From assembly GCA_017959195.1 (NCBI GenBank), contig JAGDBE010000044.1:1-14362 (forward strand): DNA of 14,362 nt. The letters run 5' to 3'. Source of the DNA: Clostridia bacterium (GTDB taxonomy: Bacteria > Bacillota > Clostridia > Oscillospirales > CAG-382). The notes beneath the pieces were generated by a model that was not told the origin of the DNA, did not search any database, and saw nothing but the letters and a program-made list of their open reading frames with translations. The position numbers and the translations under genes were made by a program. Shown piece after piece: positions 1 through 7,735 of the stretch (positions within the stretch are counted from its first letter, which is position 1; each line of letters starts with the position of its first letter).

Positions 1-389
1 GCGTAAACGACGGCGTCATGCACTTACTCGAAAGGCTGAAAAGCGCGGGAATACGTCAGTACATTCTTTCCGCGACGCAGTCGGAGATGCTTGATTCTCA
101 ACTCGGCTTTCTCGGAATAAAGGAATATTTTGAAAACTGCTACGGGCTTGACAACATTTACGCCGAGAGCAAGACGGCGCTCGGAAAAAAGATGATTTCC
201 GACTTAAACCCTCAAAAAGCGCTTTTAATCGGCGACACGTCTCACGATTACGAAACGGCGCTTGAAATGGGTATAGACTGCGTTTTATGCGCTTGCGGAC
301 ACATGAAAAAGGAAGACCTCGTTAAATGCTCCTGCTTTGTCTTTGACAGCATTAAAGACGTTGAAAAATATATTTTTGATACTATATAG
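1..389 (+). CDS. HAD-family hydrolase, 3' part (5' end outside window)
   Basis: The reading frame is open from the first bases of the window to the TAG at 387-389, so the ATG at 18 is probably internal and the N-terminus is upstream. What remains is the core of a haloacid-dehalogenase-type phosphatase. A motif II-like ILSATQ carries the conserved Ser/Thr, the ESK segment supplies the motif III lysine, and GDTSHDYETA is motif IV with the Mg-binding acidic residues. The nucleophile motif DxDxT and the cap are not in the window. The spacing resembles phosphoglycolate-phosphatase-like members, but the substrate cannot be told. It is followed by an AT-rich gap, with a 9-bp inverted repeat just after the stop. 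It has no visible link to the cobalamin locus. Confidence 0.85.
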   Translation, partial: VNDGVMHLLERLKSAGIRQYILSATQSEMLDSQLGFLGIKEYFENCYGLDNIYAESKTALGKKMISDLNPQKALLIGDTSHDYETALEMGIDCVLCACGHMKKEDLVKCSCFVFDSIKDVEKYIFDTI

Positions 390-394
390 TTGAA

Positions 395-420
395 AATTTG
401 CAGGATATATTCTGCAAATT
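395..420. repeat. Inverted repeat after the HAD gene
   Basis: AATTTGCAG (395-403) and CTGCAAATT (412-420) are perfect 9-bp arms around an 8-base loop, five bases after the HAD stop codon. No T-run follows on the plus strand, so it is not a typical intrinsic terminator. It could protect the 3' end of the mRNA or terminate weakly. Confidence 0.5.
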
Positions 421-516
421 AAGGACGGTTACAGACGAACAGACCTCTGTTTTTGTTCTTTCAGAAGATCAAATTGAAAAAACGGAGATCTTTTTATTTG
501 GAACTTTTTTGCGCTG

Positions 517-546
517 ATTTCGTCTTAAATTTCGTCTTAATCTTAA
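517..546. repeat. Tandem 12-bp direct repeat upstream of the lipoprotein gene
   Basis: ATTTCGTCTTAA occurs twice head to tail (517-528, 529-540) and is followed by a partial third copy TCTTAA (541-546). It lies 23 to 52 bases before the start codon at 569, where a promoter or operator would sit. Its function is unknown. Confidence 0.6.
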
Positions 547-568
547 TAGTATACGAGGAGAAGCTACT

Positions 569-1222
569 ATGAAACGAATAATTTACTTAATTACCGTATT
601 GGTGTTTTTGTTTTGTTCGGCAGGATGTTCTCAACAAGACAATGCCCCTGAAAAAACACCTGACGCCCCGTCTTCTGCTCCCTCTGTTACATCATCTGAA
701 GCTGATGACGGCAATTCAAAAACTGACGAAAGTAATGCAACAATAGTTGGTTCGCTTCCGGAAGATATTCGAGAGGACAGATGCGAACTGTATCTCCAAG
801 TGTTGGAAGATTTATGGAACGTGGATTCCGGATTAAACAATGGAATTAAACAATTAGGGATTGATTTATCAAATCTCTCGCATCTGAACAATGCCGAAAA
901 AGAGAAGGTAATGAAAGATTTTTCGGATAAGCACGGCCTGCCGTATCTCAGAGGAACGTGGGAGGAACTATGCGAGCAGGGATATATTGACAAAGAAAAC
1001 CTTGTATGGGAAGACGGACTATTTTTCAGTATAGAGACAATAGAGGATGCGGCATGGAATCTTTATGACATAAAACCGGGTGAACAGCCGCCCGAACTTA
1101 CCGCATTTAATGCTCACAAATGGAGAAGCGGTTTAGGTGCGTATTTCTTTGGTCAGTGTTCTGCGCAGAAAAACGCGGATGGCAGATGGGCATATACCGT
1201 TGGGCAGGAGGCTATTTCATAG
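569..1222 (+). CDS. Putative lipoprotein of unknown function
   Basis: The 217-aa product begins MKRIIYLITVLVFLFCSAGC: a basic N-terminus, a hydrophobic stretch and an SAGC lipobox. It should therefore be lipid-anchored at Cys20 on the outer face of the membrane. Residues about 21-60 are a Ser/Pro/Asp/Glu-rich linker. The rest is soluble, with a mainly helical central part and a C-terminal segment containing KWRSGLGAYFFG and GRWAYTVGQE. I do not recognise the family. The ATG is supported by GAGGAG about seven bases upstream. The gene has its own terminator at 1262-1293. Its codon use (more AAT, GGT, CAA and similar) looks unlike the GAC/AAC/GCG-rich neighbours, which hints at a separate origin, but this is an impression and not a calculation. 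Confidence 0.75.
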   Translation: MKRIIYLITVLVFLFCSAGCSQQDNAPEKTPDAPSSAPSVTSSEADDGNSKTDESNATIVGSLPEDIREDRCELYLQVLEDLWNVDSGLNNGIKQLGIDLSNLSHLNNAEKEKVMKDFSDKHGLPYLRGTWEELCEQGYIDKENLVWEDGLFFSIETIEDAAWNLYDIKPGEQPPELTAFNAHKWRSGLGAYFFGQCSAQKNADGRWAYTVGQEAIS

Positions 1223-1261
1223 GGCATAATCAGCATACCAATGCAAAAGCATAAAAAATCG

Positions 1262-1293
1262 GGAGCAAGGTTATAAAACACCTTGCTCCTTTT
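1262..1293 (+). terminator. Rho-independent terminator after the lipoprotein gene
   Basis: GGAGCAAGGT (1262-1271) pairs perfectly with ACCTTGCTCC (1280-1289) around an 8-base loop and is followed by TTTT. The 10-bp stem lies 40 bases after the stop codon and separates this gene from the cobalamin operon. The remaining stretch to the promoter at 1421 holds nothing else that I can identify. Confidence 0.85.
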
Positions 1294-1420
1294 CCAGTCC
1301 CGAAAGTCATGAATAAGCGGTCAGAACGGTTTTCCCGAAAGACTATACACGATTTTCACAGTATATAAAAAACTCTATATCGACCAAAAACCGAACCATA
1401 TAATTTTTATAGTTAAACAG

Positions 1421-1449
1421 TTGAAAAATTACCGAAATTATGTTATAAT
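1421..1449 (+). promoter_or_regulatory. Sigma-A promoter of the cobalamin operon
   Basis: TTGAAA (1421-1426) and a perfect TATAAT (1444-1449) are separated by 17 bases, in AT-rich DNA. Transcription would start near 1456, about 45 bases before the riboswitch. It is the only good promoter seen before the five-gene run, so it probably drives everything to 11227. Confidence 0.85.
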
Positions 1450-1500
1450 GAATTAATCATTTCGTATGTTAAAAATACGTTTTGATAAAAACTGAATATT

Positions 1501-1690
1501 CACACAGAGTGTCGCCCGGACGCGCTCAAGCTCCGGGAGGTGAAAAGGGAATCAGGTGGGAATCCTGAACGATACCAGTCGCTGTATGCGTTTTGTGCGT
1601 GTTCGTTGACGAAAGTCAGTCATTGGGAAACTGAGAAGGCAGAGCACGCGCGCTAAAACGCGAGTCAAAAGACCTGCTCTGATGCCGTTT
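1501..1690 (+). ncRNA. Cobalamin riboswitch aptamer
   Basis: The conserved blocks of the cobalamin (B12) element appear in order. GGGAATCAGGTGGGAATCC (1548-1565, the B12 box) is followed by ACCAGTCGCTGTA; then AAAGTCAGTCATTGGGAAACTG and GAGAAGGC; and finally GAGTCAAAAGACCTGC (about 1661-1677). CAGAG at 1505-1509 can pair with CTCTG at 1677-1681 to close the outer stem. Peripheral hairpins between the core blocks favour the larger, adenosylcobalamin-type class, but I did not fold it. The aptamer sits between the promoter and a leader terminator, so bound cobalamin should turn the operon off. It is the strongest direct evidence that the downstream genes serve cobalamin or corrinoid uptake. Edges are approximate. 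Confidence 0.93.
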
Positions 1691-1802
1691 CGTACATGAT
1701 TTTATTCACAGGAGCGGTAGTTTCATTTGGGTGCTGTTTATTTTTTCGACAGGGCTTTGTTCTTTATACCCATTTTGAAATGTGATGATGCGGAAACACT
1801 CT

Positions 1803-1828
1803 GCCGCGGCTTTTGCCGCGGCTTTTTG
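1803..1828 (+). terminator. Leader terminator, expression platform of the riboswitch
   Basis: GCCGCGGC (1803-1810), loop TTTT, GCCGCGGC (1815-1822), then TTTTT. This GC-rich hairpin with a U-tract ends 33 bases before the first start codon and cannot belong to an upstream gene, so it is read as a transcription attenuator. GCGG at 1790-1793 could pair with CCGC at 1804-1807 as part of a competing structure. That alternative pairing is only a suggestion. Between aptamer and hairpin, TTTCATTTGGGT (1721-1732) can pair imperfectly with ACCCATTTTGAAA further on. Confidence 0.85.
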
Positions 1829-1860
1829 TTTATAAAAATATCGGGAAAGGACTCAAAAAA

Positions 1861-4800
1861 ATGAAAAAAACAAGGCTATTCTCACTCATTCTCGCACTTC
1901 TCATGATTTTCTCCGCTTTTTACGTAACTCCTGTTACGGCGGAAGAACCGCAGGACATAAGCGTATATTTTAACGTTTCCGTCGGCGGACAAATCGCTTA
2001 CGGCAAGGACGGTTCCATGCTCGCTTTTGCCGAAGCAGATCTTTCCGGCAAAGAAACCTACACGCTTGACGACGCGTTTTACGCGCTCCATGAGAAATTT
2101 TACGAGGGCGGCGCCGACGCGGGATACGCGAGTGCGGACAGTTACTGGGGCTTAAGCGTCATAAAATTCTGGGGAGACGAGAGCGGAAACTTCGGCTACC
2201 AGGTTAACGCCGGAAACGACTACGTCGAGGGACCCACGCACGTTATTAAAGAAAACGACGTTATTGACGTTACGGTTTATGTGAACAACTATCCCGATAC
2301 CGAAAATTATACGAGATTTTCATCATATTCGTATGAGGATTATCAGGGCGTAAAAACAGGAATTTATCTTGAAGAAGCCGGCTACGATGAAAACTGGCAA
2401 ATGGTATTTTCGCCTTGCGAAGGCGCAGCAATCATTATAGACGGACAGAAAACCGACATAAAAACCGACGAAAACGGATTTGCGGAGCTTATATTTGACA
2501 AAGCCGGAAATTACGTTATTTCGGCTGCGAAGGAAAAGACCGTAAAAGAAAAGCAGGTTCCCGCAATCACGCCTCCGGTCTGCACGTTTAAGGTTAATCC
2601 CCTTCCCGGCTCTTTTATACGCGTTCCGAAAGGCGCTTCCCTTTTTGTGGGCGTAAAGACGGGCGTTCATTTCGTTAAATTTGAGGAAGCGCTCCCCGCG
2701 TGCGTTATCTCGGACGACGAAAATTCAACCTATTACTTTAATTTTGACCAAGATCAGGTTTACAATTACAGAATTTCAGAAGACGGCGGCGTAACCTACG
2801 CAGGAACCTTCAAAAACGAGGACAAAACGGAGTTTATCGTTGATGAAGCGAAGCTGAATCCCGAAGGAATTTCAAATACCACCGTTGACAGAGACCCGTC
2901 TTCAAACGGCGGATGCAACGTTGCCGACGTATATCTCAACGTTAATTCAAAAGGATATATTAATCTTTCGGAAGGAGAAACCTTCCAGATAGTCGCGCTC
3001 CGCAACCGCGAAGCTATAAACAACACGATGGACAACTACTTCATCGAGCCCGATTTCCATTATGAAATCATTGATGAAGAAGGAAACGCGTCGGATATTG
3101 CCGAAATCGACGAAAACGGCGTTATTACGGCGAAAAAGAGCGGTACGGCGTTCGTTCTCGTAACGTACGACGCGATGACTCTCAACTTCGGTGCAGACGA
3201 CGAGTTTTACGGCGCAATTTATCCCGAAAACACCGGCGTTTTCGTGCTTTCGGTCGGCAAAGACGCGTGCGGATTTGCTTCCGGCATGACAATAAACGAG
3301 GGCAAAAACAATACACAATCCAAGCTTTCGGGAGACATGCCCGACAGTGAGCACGACTGCATCTATTTTACGAAAGAAGACAACTTCTACACGTTCACCC
3401 CCGCGGAAGAAGGAATTACCGTATCGGTTGCAAACCCGACGGTGAACGGAAAAACGTCATACAACGGATTTAAAGAAGTTATACCGGATGACGGCGGAAG
3501 AGTTTACGTTCCGCTTACTACCGGCAGAAATATAGTAAAGCTTGTAAAAGACGGCAAGGAAGACTATCAGGTCATCACCGCGAAAGAAGTTGAAATCACC
3601 GTAAATAACGGCGAAAAGGTTTACCGCGGCGACAAACTGAGCGTCGTTTTCGATAAGATTTACCACCCTGCAAACAAGCTTGCGGGCGTTTACAACATGA
3701 GCGCAACCGCGCTTTACACCGACGTTTCGGGATATGCAGGAAAGATTATAGGTTCTGAGACCGCGCAGTATGATTTTGCGTCAAACGAAGGCGCTCAGAC
3801 TGTTGATTCGGTGCTTTCGGAAGAGGATTTTTGGGGCTCGGTTATCTTTGAAAAAGCGGCGGATTTAATCGTTCCGGCAGACTATAAAGACGAATTTTTC
3901 ACCCTCTCGGGCGGCGTAATATTTACGAGCGGCTGGGGCGACCCCTACGGAAACCACCGCTTTATCACATATGAATCGGGCAAGGGCGCAAACTTAAATG
4001 CCGACGCAAAGCTCGGTTATTTCGGAAAGCTTCCCGACGTAGTCATACCCGTTTACGTATCCGATACCGAATTAAAGGAAATAATTCCCGACGCAGGCGG
4101 TGCAAAAACCGACTATTACGCAGGCGAATCGTTTGACAAAACGGGACTTACAGTAAAAGCGGTTTACGAAGACGGCGAAGAGCAGTTCGTATCAAATTAC
4201 ACCGTCTCCCCGTCCGTTATTACCGCAGACACGAAAGCCATTACCGTTACCTACCGCAATATTACCGCGGATATACCCGTAAACGTTACCGTTCCGTTGG
4301 TAAATAAAATCGAAGTAGTATCGATGCCTTCAAAGACCTCTTATTCAAGCGGCGACGTCTTCAACCCAAGCGGCATGGTTATTAAGGCGATATACGAAAA
4401 CGGAGACGAAAAGGAAACAACAAACTTCTCGTTTGCTCCACAGAGAGAGCTTAAAACGTCGGACAGCGAGATAGTAATTACCTACACGGGCACCGACTCC
4501 CTCGACGGGGTGCTTCCCGTATCAGTTCCGATTACCGTAACGCAATCTTCATCCGGCTCGTCTTCCAACATTTCCGTTTATTTCTCACTGCTCGGAGATA
4601 CCGCTCACGGCAAACCGCAGACCGCTTCCGACACCCACACAAAGAGCGGAGGCAACCTTGAGACGTGGATCCCGAGGACGAAAATCTCGGTTGAAAAAGG
4701 AAGCTGCGTCATAGACGTAATCGAAAAGGCGCTCGGACTAAACGGCATTCCCTACACATATTCAAACAAATACATAAGCGAAGTTAAAGGTCTAAAAGAA

Positions 4801-5709
4801 CTTGACAACGGTCTGCGTTCCGGCTGGATGTACACCGTAAACGGCAGATACCCGTCTGTAAGCGTCGGCGAGCAAAAGGTTTATGCGGGCGACACTATCG
4901 TACTTCACTACACCGACGACTACACCCTTGAAAAGACGAGTTATTCCGGCGGTTCGTCATCAGGCGGTTCTTCTTCGGGCGGCTCATCTTCAAGCGGTTC
5001 GTCTTCAGGCGGTTCGTCTTCAGGCGGTTCGTCTTCATCGGGCTCCTCCGGCTCGTCGTCGGGAAGTTCTTCGTCTTCGGGAGGAACCACTCCCGTAGAT
5101 TCGGGAAGTACGGATGTCAGCGATGGCGAAAGCAAGAAAGAATTTGACGAAAACACCTACGGCGACGTAAAGAAGGACGCGTGGTACTACGACGCGGTTA
5201 AATACTGCTATGAAAACGGCCTCATGCTCGGCACGGGCGCGGGATTTGAGCCCGAAACCGACATGACAAGGGCGATGTTCGTAACGGTTCTCTGGAGAAT
5301 GGAAAAAGAGCCCGAAACAGACTACATAATCACGTTTGAAGACGTAAAGCCCGACGAGTGGTACACAAAGGCGATACGCTGGGCGGCAAGCGAGGGCATA
5401 ATACTCGGCATTGACGAAAAGACATTCGACGTAAACGGCTCTATAACGCGCGAACAGACGGCTGCCATACTTTACCGCTATGCGTCAAAGAAGAATGCTC
5501 ATCTCACCGCTTTATACGAAAACACCGACCTTTCGGCATACTCCGACGAAAGTGAAATATCGGACTACGCGGTTACCGCAATGAAGTGGGCGGTGGGATA
5601 CAAAATCATAAACGGTTTATCGGACACCGTTCTTTCACCGAAAACCTATCTTACGCGTGCGCAGAGCGCTCAGATGCTCTCGCGTCTGCACAAGAACTTA
5701 GCTGAATGA
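1861..5709 (+). CDS. Secreted SLH-anchored protein with two transcobalamin-like (DUF4430) domains and an Ig-like stalk
   Basis: The 1282-aa surface protein starts at ATG 1861, with GGAAAGGA at the right distance. An in-frame TTG at 1813 lies inside the terminator hairpin and is rejected. Residues 1-27 are a signal peptide (cut after PVTA). Residues about 33-142 form a divergent DUF4430-like domain (FGYQVNAG). A long beta-rich centre follows, with a Big_2-like segment (about 356-440) and a region of unknown role up to about 730. Two Big_3-type Ig-like domains lie at about 735-811 and 817-895. A clear DUF4430 domain spans about 904-1025 (GWMYTVNGRYPSV). A Gly/Ser linker occupies about 1029-1079, and three SLH repeats run from about 1100 to 1278 with MTRA, ITRE and LTRA wall-polymer motifs. 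DUF4430 is related to the C-terminal beta domain of transcobalamin and intrinsic factor. Together with the riboswitch this suggests that it binds cobalamin or related corrinoids at the cell surface. Binding itself is not shown. The stop overlaps the next start (ATGA). Confidence 0.9.
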   Translation: MKKTRLFSLILALLMIFSAFYVTPVTAEEPQDISVYFNVSVGGQIAYGKDGSMLAFAEADLSGKETYTLDDAFYALHEKFYEGGADAGYASADSYWGLSVIKFWGDESGNFGYQVNAGNDYVEGPTHVIKENDVIDVTVYVNNYPDTENYTRFSSYSYEDYQGVKTGIYLEEAGYDENWQMVFSPCEGAAIIIDGQKTDIKTDENGFAELIFDKAGNYVISAAKEKTVKEKQVPAITPPVCTFKVNPLPGSFIRVPKGASLFVGVKTGVHFVKFEEALPACVISDDENSTYYFNFDQDQVYNYRISEDGGVTYAGTFKNEDKTEFIVDEAKLNPEGISNTTVDRDPSSNGGCNVADVYLNVNSKGYINLSEGETFQIVALRNREAINNTMDNYFIEPDFHYEIIDEEGNASDIAEIDENGVITAKKSGTAFVLVTYDAMTLNFGADDEFYGAIYPENTGVFVLSVGKDACGFASGMTINEGKNNTQSKLSGDMPDSEHDCIYFTKEDNFYTFTPAEEGITVSVANPTVNGKTSYNGFKEVIPDDGGRVYVPLTTGRNIVKLVKDGKEDYQVITAKEVEITVNNGEKVYRGDKLSVVFDKIYHPANKLAGVYNMSATALYTDVSGYAGKIIGSETAQYDFASNEGAQTVDSVLSEEDFWGSVIFEKAADLIVPADYKDEFFTLSGGVIFTSGWGDPYGNHRFITYESGKGANLNADAKLGYFGKLPDVVIPVYVSDTELKEIIPDAGGAKTDYYAGESFDKTGLTVKAVYEDGEEQFVSNYTVSPSVITADTKAITVTYRNITADIPVNVTVPLVNKIEVVSMPSKTSYSSGDVFNPSGMVIKAIYENGDEKETTNFSFAPQRELKTSDSEIVITYTGTDSLDGVLPVSVPITVTQSSSGSSSNISVYFSLLGDTAHGKPQTASDTHTKSGGNLETWIPRTKISVEKGSCVIDVIEKALGLNGIPYTYSNKYISEVKGLKELDNGLRSGWMYTVNGRYPSVSVGEQKVYAGDTIVLHYTDDYTLEKTSYSGGSSSGGSSSGGSSSSGSSSGGSSSGGSSSSGSSGSSSGSSSSSGGTTPVDSGSTDVSDGESKKEFDENTYGDVKKDAWYYDAVKYCYENGLMLGTGAGFEPETDMTRAMFVTVLWRMEKEPETDYIITFEDVKPDEWYTKAIRWAASEGIILGIDEKTFDVNGSITREQTAAILYRYASKKNAHLTALYENTDLSAYSDESEISDYAVTAMKWAVGYKIINGLSDTVLSPKTYLTRAQSAQMLSRLHKNLAE
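4943..5083 (+). repeat. Gly/Ser-coding tandem repeat
   Basis: Degenerate 12- and 15-base units such as GGCGGTTCGTCTTCA repeat in tandem and encode a flexible GGSSS-type linker of about 50 residues between the second DUF4430 domain and the SLH anchor. The most regular part, near 4995-5037, is nearly identical from unit to unit, so copy number may vary between strains. Long open frames on the other frames here (Arg-rich and Glu/Pro-rich) are by-products of the repeat. Confidence 0.85.
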
Positions 5710-7226
5710 AAAAGAAATTATCGTTATTCTTAATAATTCTTACAATTTCCGTGCTTGCGGCGGCAAAAGCCGCCGCGATAAGCGCGGACGTAATAAAAAC
5801 CACGGCGGATTACCTCAAAACCGCCGTACCTTCGCCTGCCGTTTCTTCAATCGGCGGAGAATGGGCGGTCATCGGGCTTGTGAGAAGCGAAAGCGCGGAC
5901 AGATTATACGTTGACGCGTATTTAAAAAACGCGCTCGACTATATTAAGTCGAAAGACGGAGTACTTCATTCGAGAAAATACACCGAGTATTCGAGAGTTG
6001 TACTTGCGCTTACGGCGTGCGGTAAAAATCCCGCGGACTTTTACGGATACGACCTCGTTTCTCCCCTATTTGACTTTGATAAGGTCTGTTTTCAGGGCAT
6101 AAACGGCGCCGTATGGGCGCTTATTGCGCTTGACGGCGGTAACTACGGGAATTCCGAAATAACGGATAAATATATTTCCTATATTCTTAATCTTGAGAAA
6201 AAAGACGGCGGCTGGTCGCTTTCGGAAAGCGAAGCCGAGCCCGACGCCGACGTTACGGCGATGGTCCTTACCGCGTTTTCGCGACATCTTGACAAAAAAG
6301 CCGTAAATGAAGCGGTAAAGCGTGCGCTTGACGTTTTGTCAAACATACAGTGCGAAAGCGGAGGATACGAGTCTTACGGCGTTGAGTCGTCCGAAAGCGC
6401 GTCGCAGGTGCTTGCGGCTTTATCGGCGCTTAAAATCCCCTACACCGACGAAAGATTTACGAAAAACGGAAAGAATACAGTCGACGCAATTCTCTCTTAC
6501 ATGCAGAAAGACGGCAGTTTTGCGCACGAAAAAAAGTCCGACCTCATGGCGACCGAGCAGTGCTTTTACGCACTCGTTGCGGCAAAGCGCTCTGAAGACG
6601 GAAAAACATCTCTTTTCGACATGAGCGACGTCAAAAAAAGCGGCATTATTTCCGTACCTCCGGTAAAGTATCAAAGCAAAACTTTTGACGACATAACGAA
6701 AAACAAATACTGCACGTCTATCGAAGCCCTTGCGTGCAGAGGCATAATAAACGGCATGAGCGAAACTGTTTTCGACCCCGAAAGCTGCATGACGAGGGCG
6801 CAGTTTGCAACTATTGTCGTGCGCGCACTCGGTCTTGAATTCAAAAAGACGCGCGATTTTTCCGACGTAAGTGCTTCCTCGTGGTATTACTCCTACGTCT
6901 GCACCGCTTCCTCTTACGGAATAATAAACGGCGTATCGGATACCGAATTCGACCCCGAAAGTTTTATTTCCCGGGAGCAGGCGCTTGTAATGATTCAGAG
7001 GGCGGCAAAGTTATGCGGTCTTTTAAGCGGCGGTAGTTTTGACGTGCTTTCGGCATACAAGGACGCGCGCGCTATTTCCGACTGGGCTAAAGAAGGCGTT
7101 GCGTTTTGCATAAATTCGGGCATTTTTGCGCCCGAAGGCGGCGAAATAAAGCCTGATGAGAGCATCAAGCGCGCGGAAATCGCTGACGTAATCTTTAAAC
7201 TGTTGAAAGGGGCAAAGTTAATATGA
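5706..7226 (+). CDS. Secreted alpha/alpha-barrel (intrinsic-factor alpha-domain-like) protein with SLH anchor
   Basis: The 506-aa protein is translationally coupled to the previous gene (ATGA overlap). Residues 1-24 are a signal peptide. Residues about 30-310 carry the repeats of a terpene-cyclase/prenyltransferase-type alpha/alpha barrel: SIGGEWAVIGLVRS (48-61), QGINGAVWALIALD (130-143), KKDGGW (165-170), DADVTAMVLTAF (180-191), SASQVLAALSAL (231-242) and ATEQCFYALVAA (282-293). The alpha domain of intrinsic factor and transcobalamin has this fold. Catalytic DxDD or DDx4E motifs of real cyclases are not evident, so a binding role is likelier than catalysis. Three SLH repeats (about 325-500) follow, with MTRA and ISRE motifs and a degenerate IKRA in the third. 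Given the riboswitch and the beta-domain genes on both sides, it is a candidate alpha half of a two-part cobalamin clamp. That role is inference. Confidence 0.88.
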   Translation: MKKKLSLFLIILTISVLAAAKAAAISADVIKTTADYLKTAVPSPAVSSIGGEWAVIGLVRSESADRLYVDAYLKNALDYIKSKDGVLHSRKYTEYSRVVLALTACGKNPADFYGYDLVSPLFDFDKVCFQGINGAVWALIALDGGNYGNSEITDKYISYILNLEKKDGGWSLSESEAEPDADVTAMVLTAFSRHLDKKAVNEAVKRALDVLSNIQCESGGYESYGVESSESASQVLAALSALKIPYTDERFTKNGKNTVDAILSYMQKDGSFAHEKKSDLMATEQCFYALVAAKRSEDGKTSLFDMSDVKKSGIISVPPVKYQSKTFDDITKNKYCTSIEALACRGIINGMSETVFDPESCMTRAQFATIVVRALGLEFKKTRDFSDVSASSWYYSYVCTASSYGIINGVSDTEFDPESFISREQALVMIQRAAKLCGLLSGGSFDVLSAYKDARAISDWAKEGVAFCINSGIFAPEGGEIKPDESIKRAEIADVIFKLLKGAKLI

Positions 7227-7735
7227 ACTTCAAAAAATGCGTAAAATCGTTTATCTTCATTCTTTTGCTCGTTTTTTCGTGCTTTTTATTTGCTTGTCAA
7301 AAGAGTGCCGACGGCGGTCTAAAATGCTCTCTTTCGGTTACGTGTGAAACGGCGGTCGGCAAAATTACAGACGAACAGATAGTTCCCGAAAACGCCGTAA
7401 TTTATTCAAATGAAAACGTAGTTTTCTCCGACGGAGAGAGCGTTTTCGACGTTCTTCTGCGTGAGATGAAAGAAAACGGAATCCACATGGAGTTTGTAAA
7501 CACTCCTGTCTACAACAGCGCATACGTTGAGGGCATAAACAATTTATACGAATTTGACTGCGGAGAGCTTTCCGGCTGGATGTACAAGGTTAACGGCAGT
7601 TTCCCGAACTACGGGTGTTCACTTTACAAAATAAAAGACGGCGACGTAATAGAATGGGTTTACACCTGCGATCTCGGAAAAGACGTCGGCGGAGAAAATT
7701 CTGCGAGAAACGGTATGAAAAATGAAGACGAGTGA
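7223..7735 (+). CDS. DUF4430 (transcobalamin beta-domain-like) lipoprotein
   Basis: The 170-aa product overlaps the preceding stop by ATGA and has a reasonable GAAAGGGG just upstream. A basic N-terminus, hydrophobic core and LFAC lipobox place the lipid anchor at Cys25. The rest is essentially one DUF4430 domain: CSLSVTCETAV at its start, the hallmark SGWMYKVNGSFPNYG near residues 113-127, and IKDGDVIEWVYT at its end. A short charged tail follows. DUF4430 is catalogued as transcobalamin C-terminal-like. Membrane-anchored and encoded immediately before EcfT, it is well placed to receive cobalamin from the wall proteins and present it to the transporter. ECF transporters normally work without a lipoprotein receptor, so this would be unusual. 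It overlaps ecfT by 14 bases. Confidence 0.88.
   Translation: MNFKKCVKSFIFILLLVFSCFLFACQKSADGGLKCSLSVTCETAVGKITDEQIVPENAVIYSNENVVFSDGESVFDVLLREMKENGIHMEFVNTPVYNSAYVEGINNLYEFDCGELSGWMYKVNGSFPNYGCSLYKIKDGDVIEWVYTCDLGKDVGGENSARNGMKNEDE

Noticed and set aside
465..497. Hairpin AAGATC/GATCTT followed by T's as a terminator
   Set aside because: Only a 6-bp AT-rich stem with a 16-base loop; too weak to call.
1813..1860. TTG start giving a 16-residue longer first protein of the operon
   Set aside because: It lies inside the leader terminator and precedes the good ribosome binding site and the signal peptide that begins at ATG 1861.
4943..5083. Possible CRISPR-like repeat array
   Set aside because: The units are contiguous, in frame, lack spacers and encode a Gly/Ser linker.
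4883..5156. Arg-rich (plus strand) and Glu/Pro-rich (minus strand) frames
   Set aside because: They are alternate-frame readings of the Gly/Ser-coding tandem repeat within a real gene.
5706..6700. Annotation as an active prenyltransferase or terpene cyclase
   Set aside because: The fold repeats are present, but catalytic acidic motifs are not evident, and the protein is exported and SLH-anchored under a cobalamin riboswitch.
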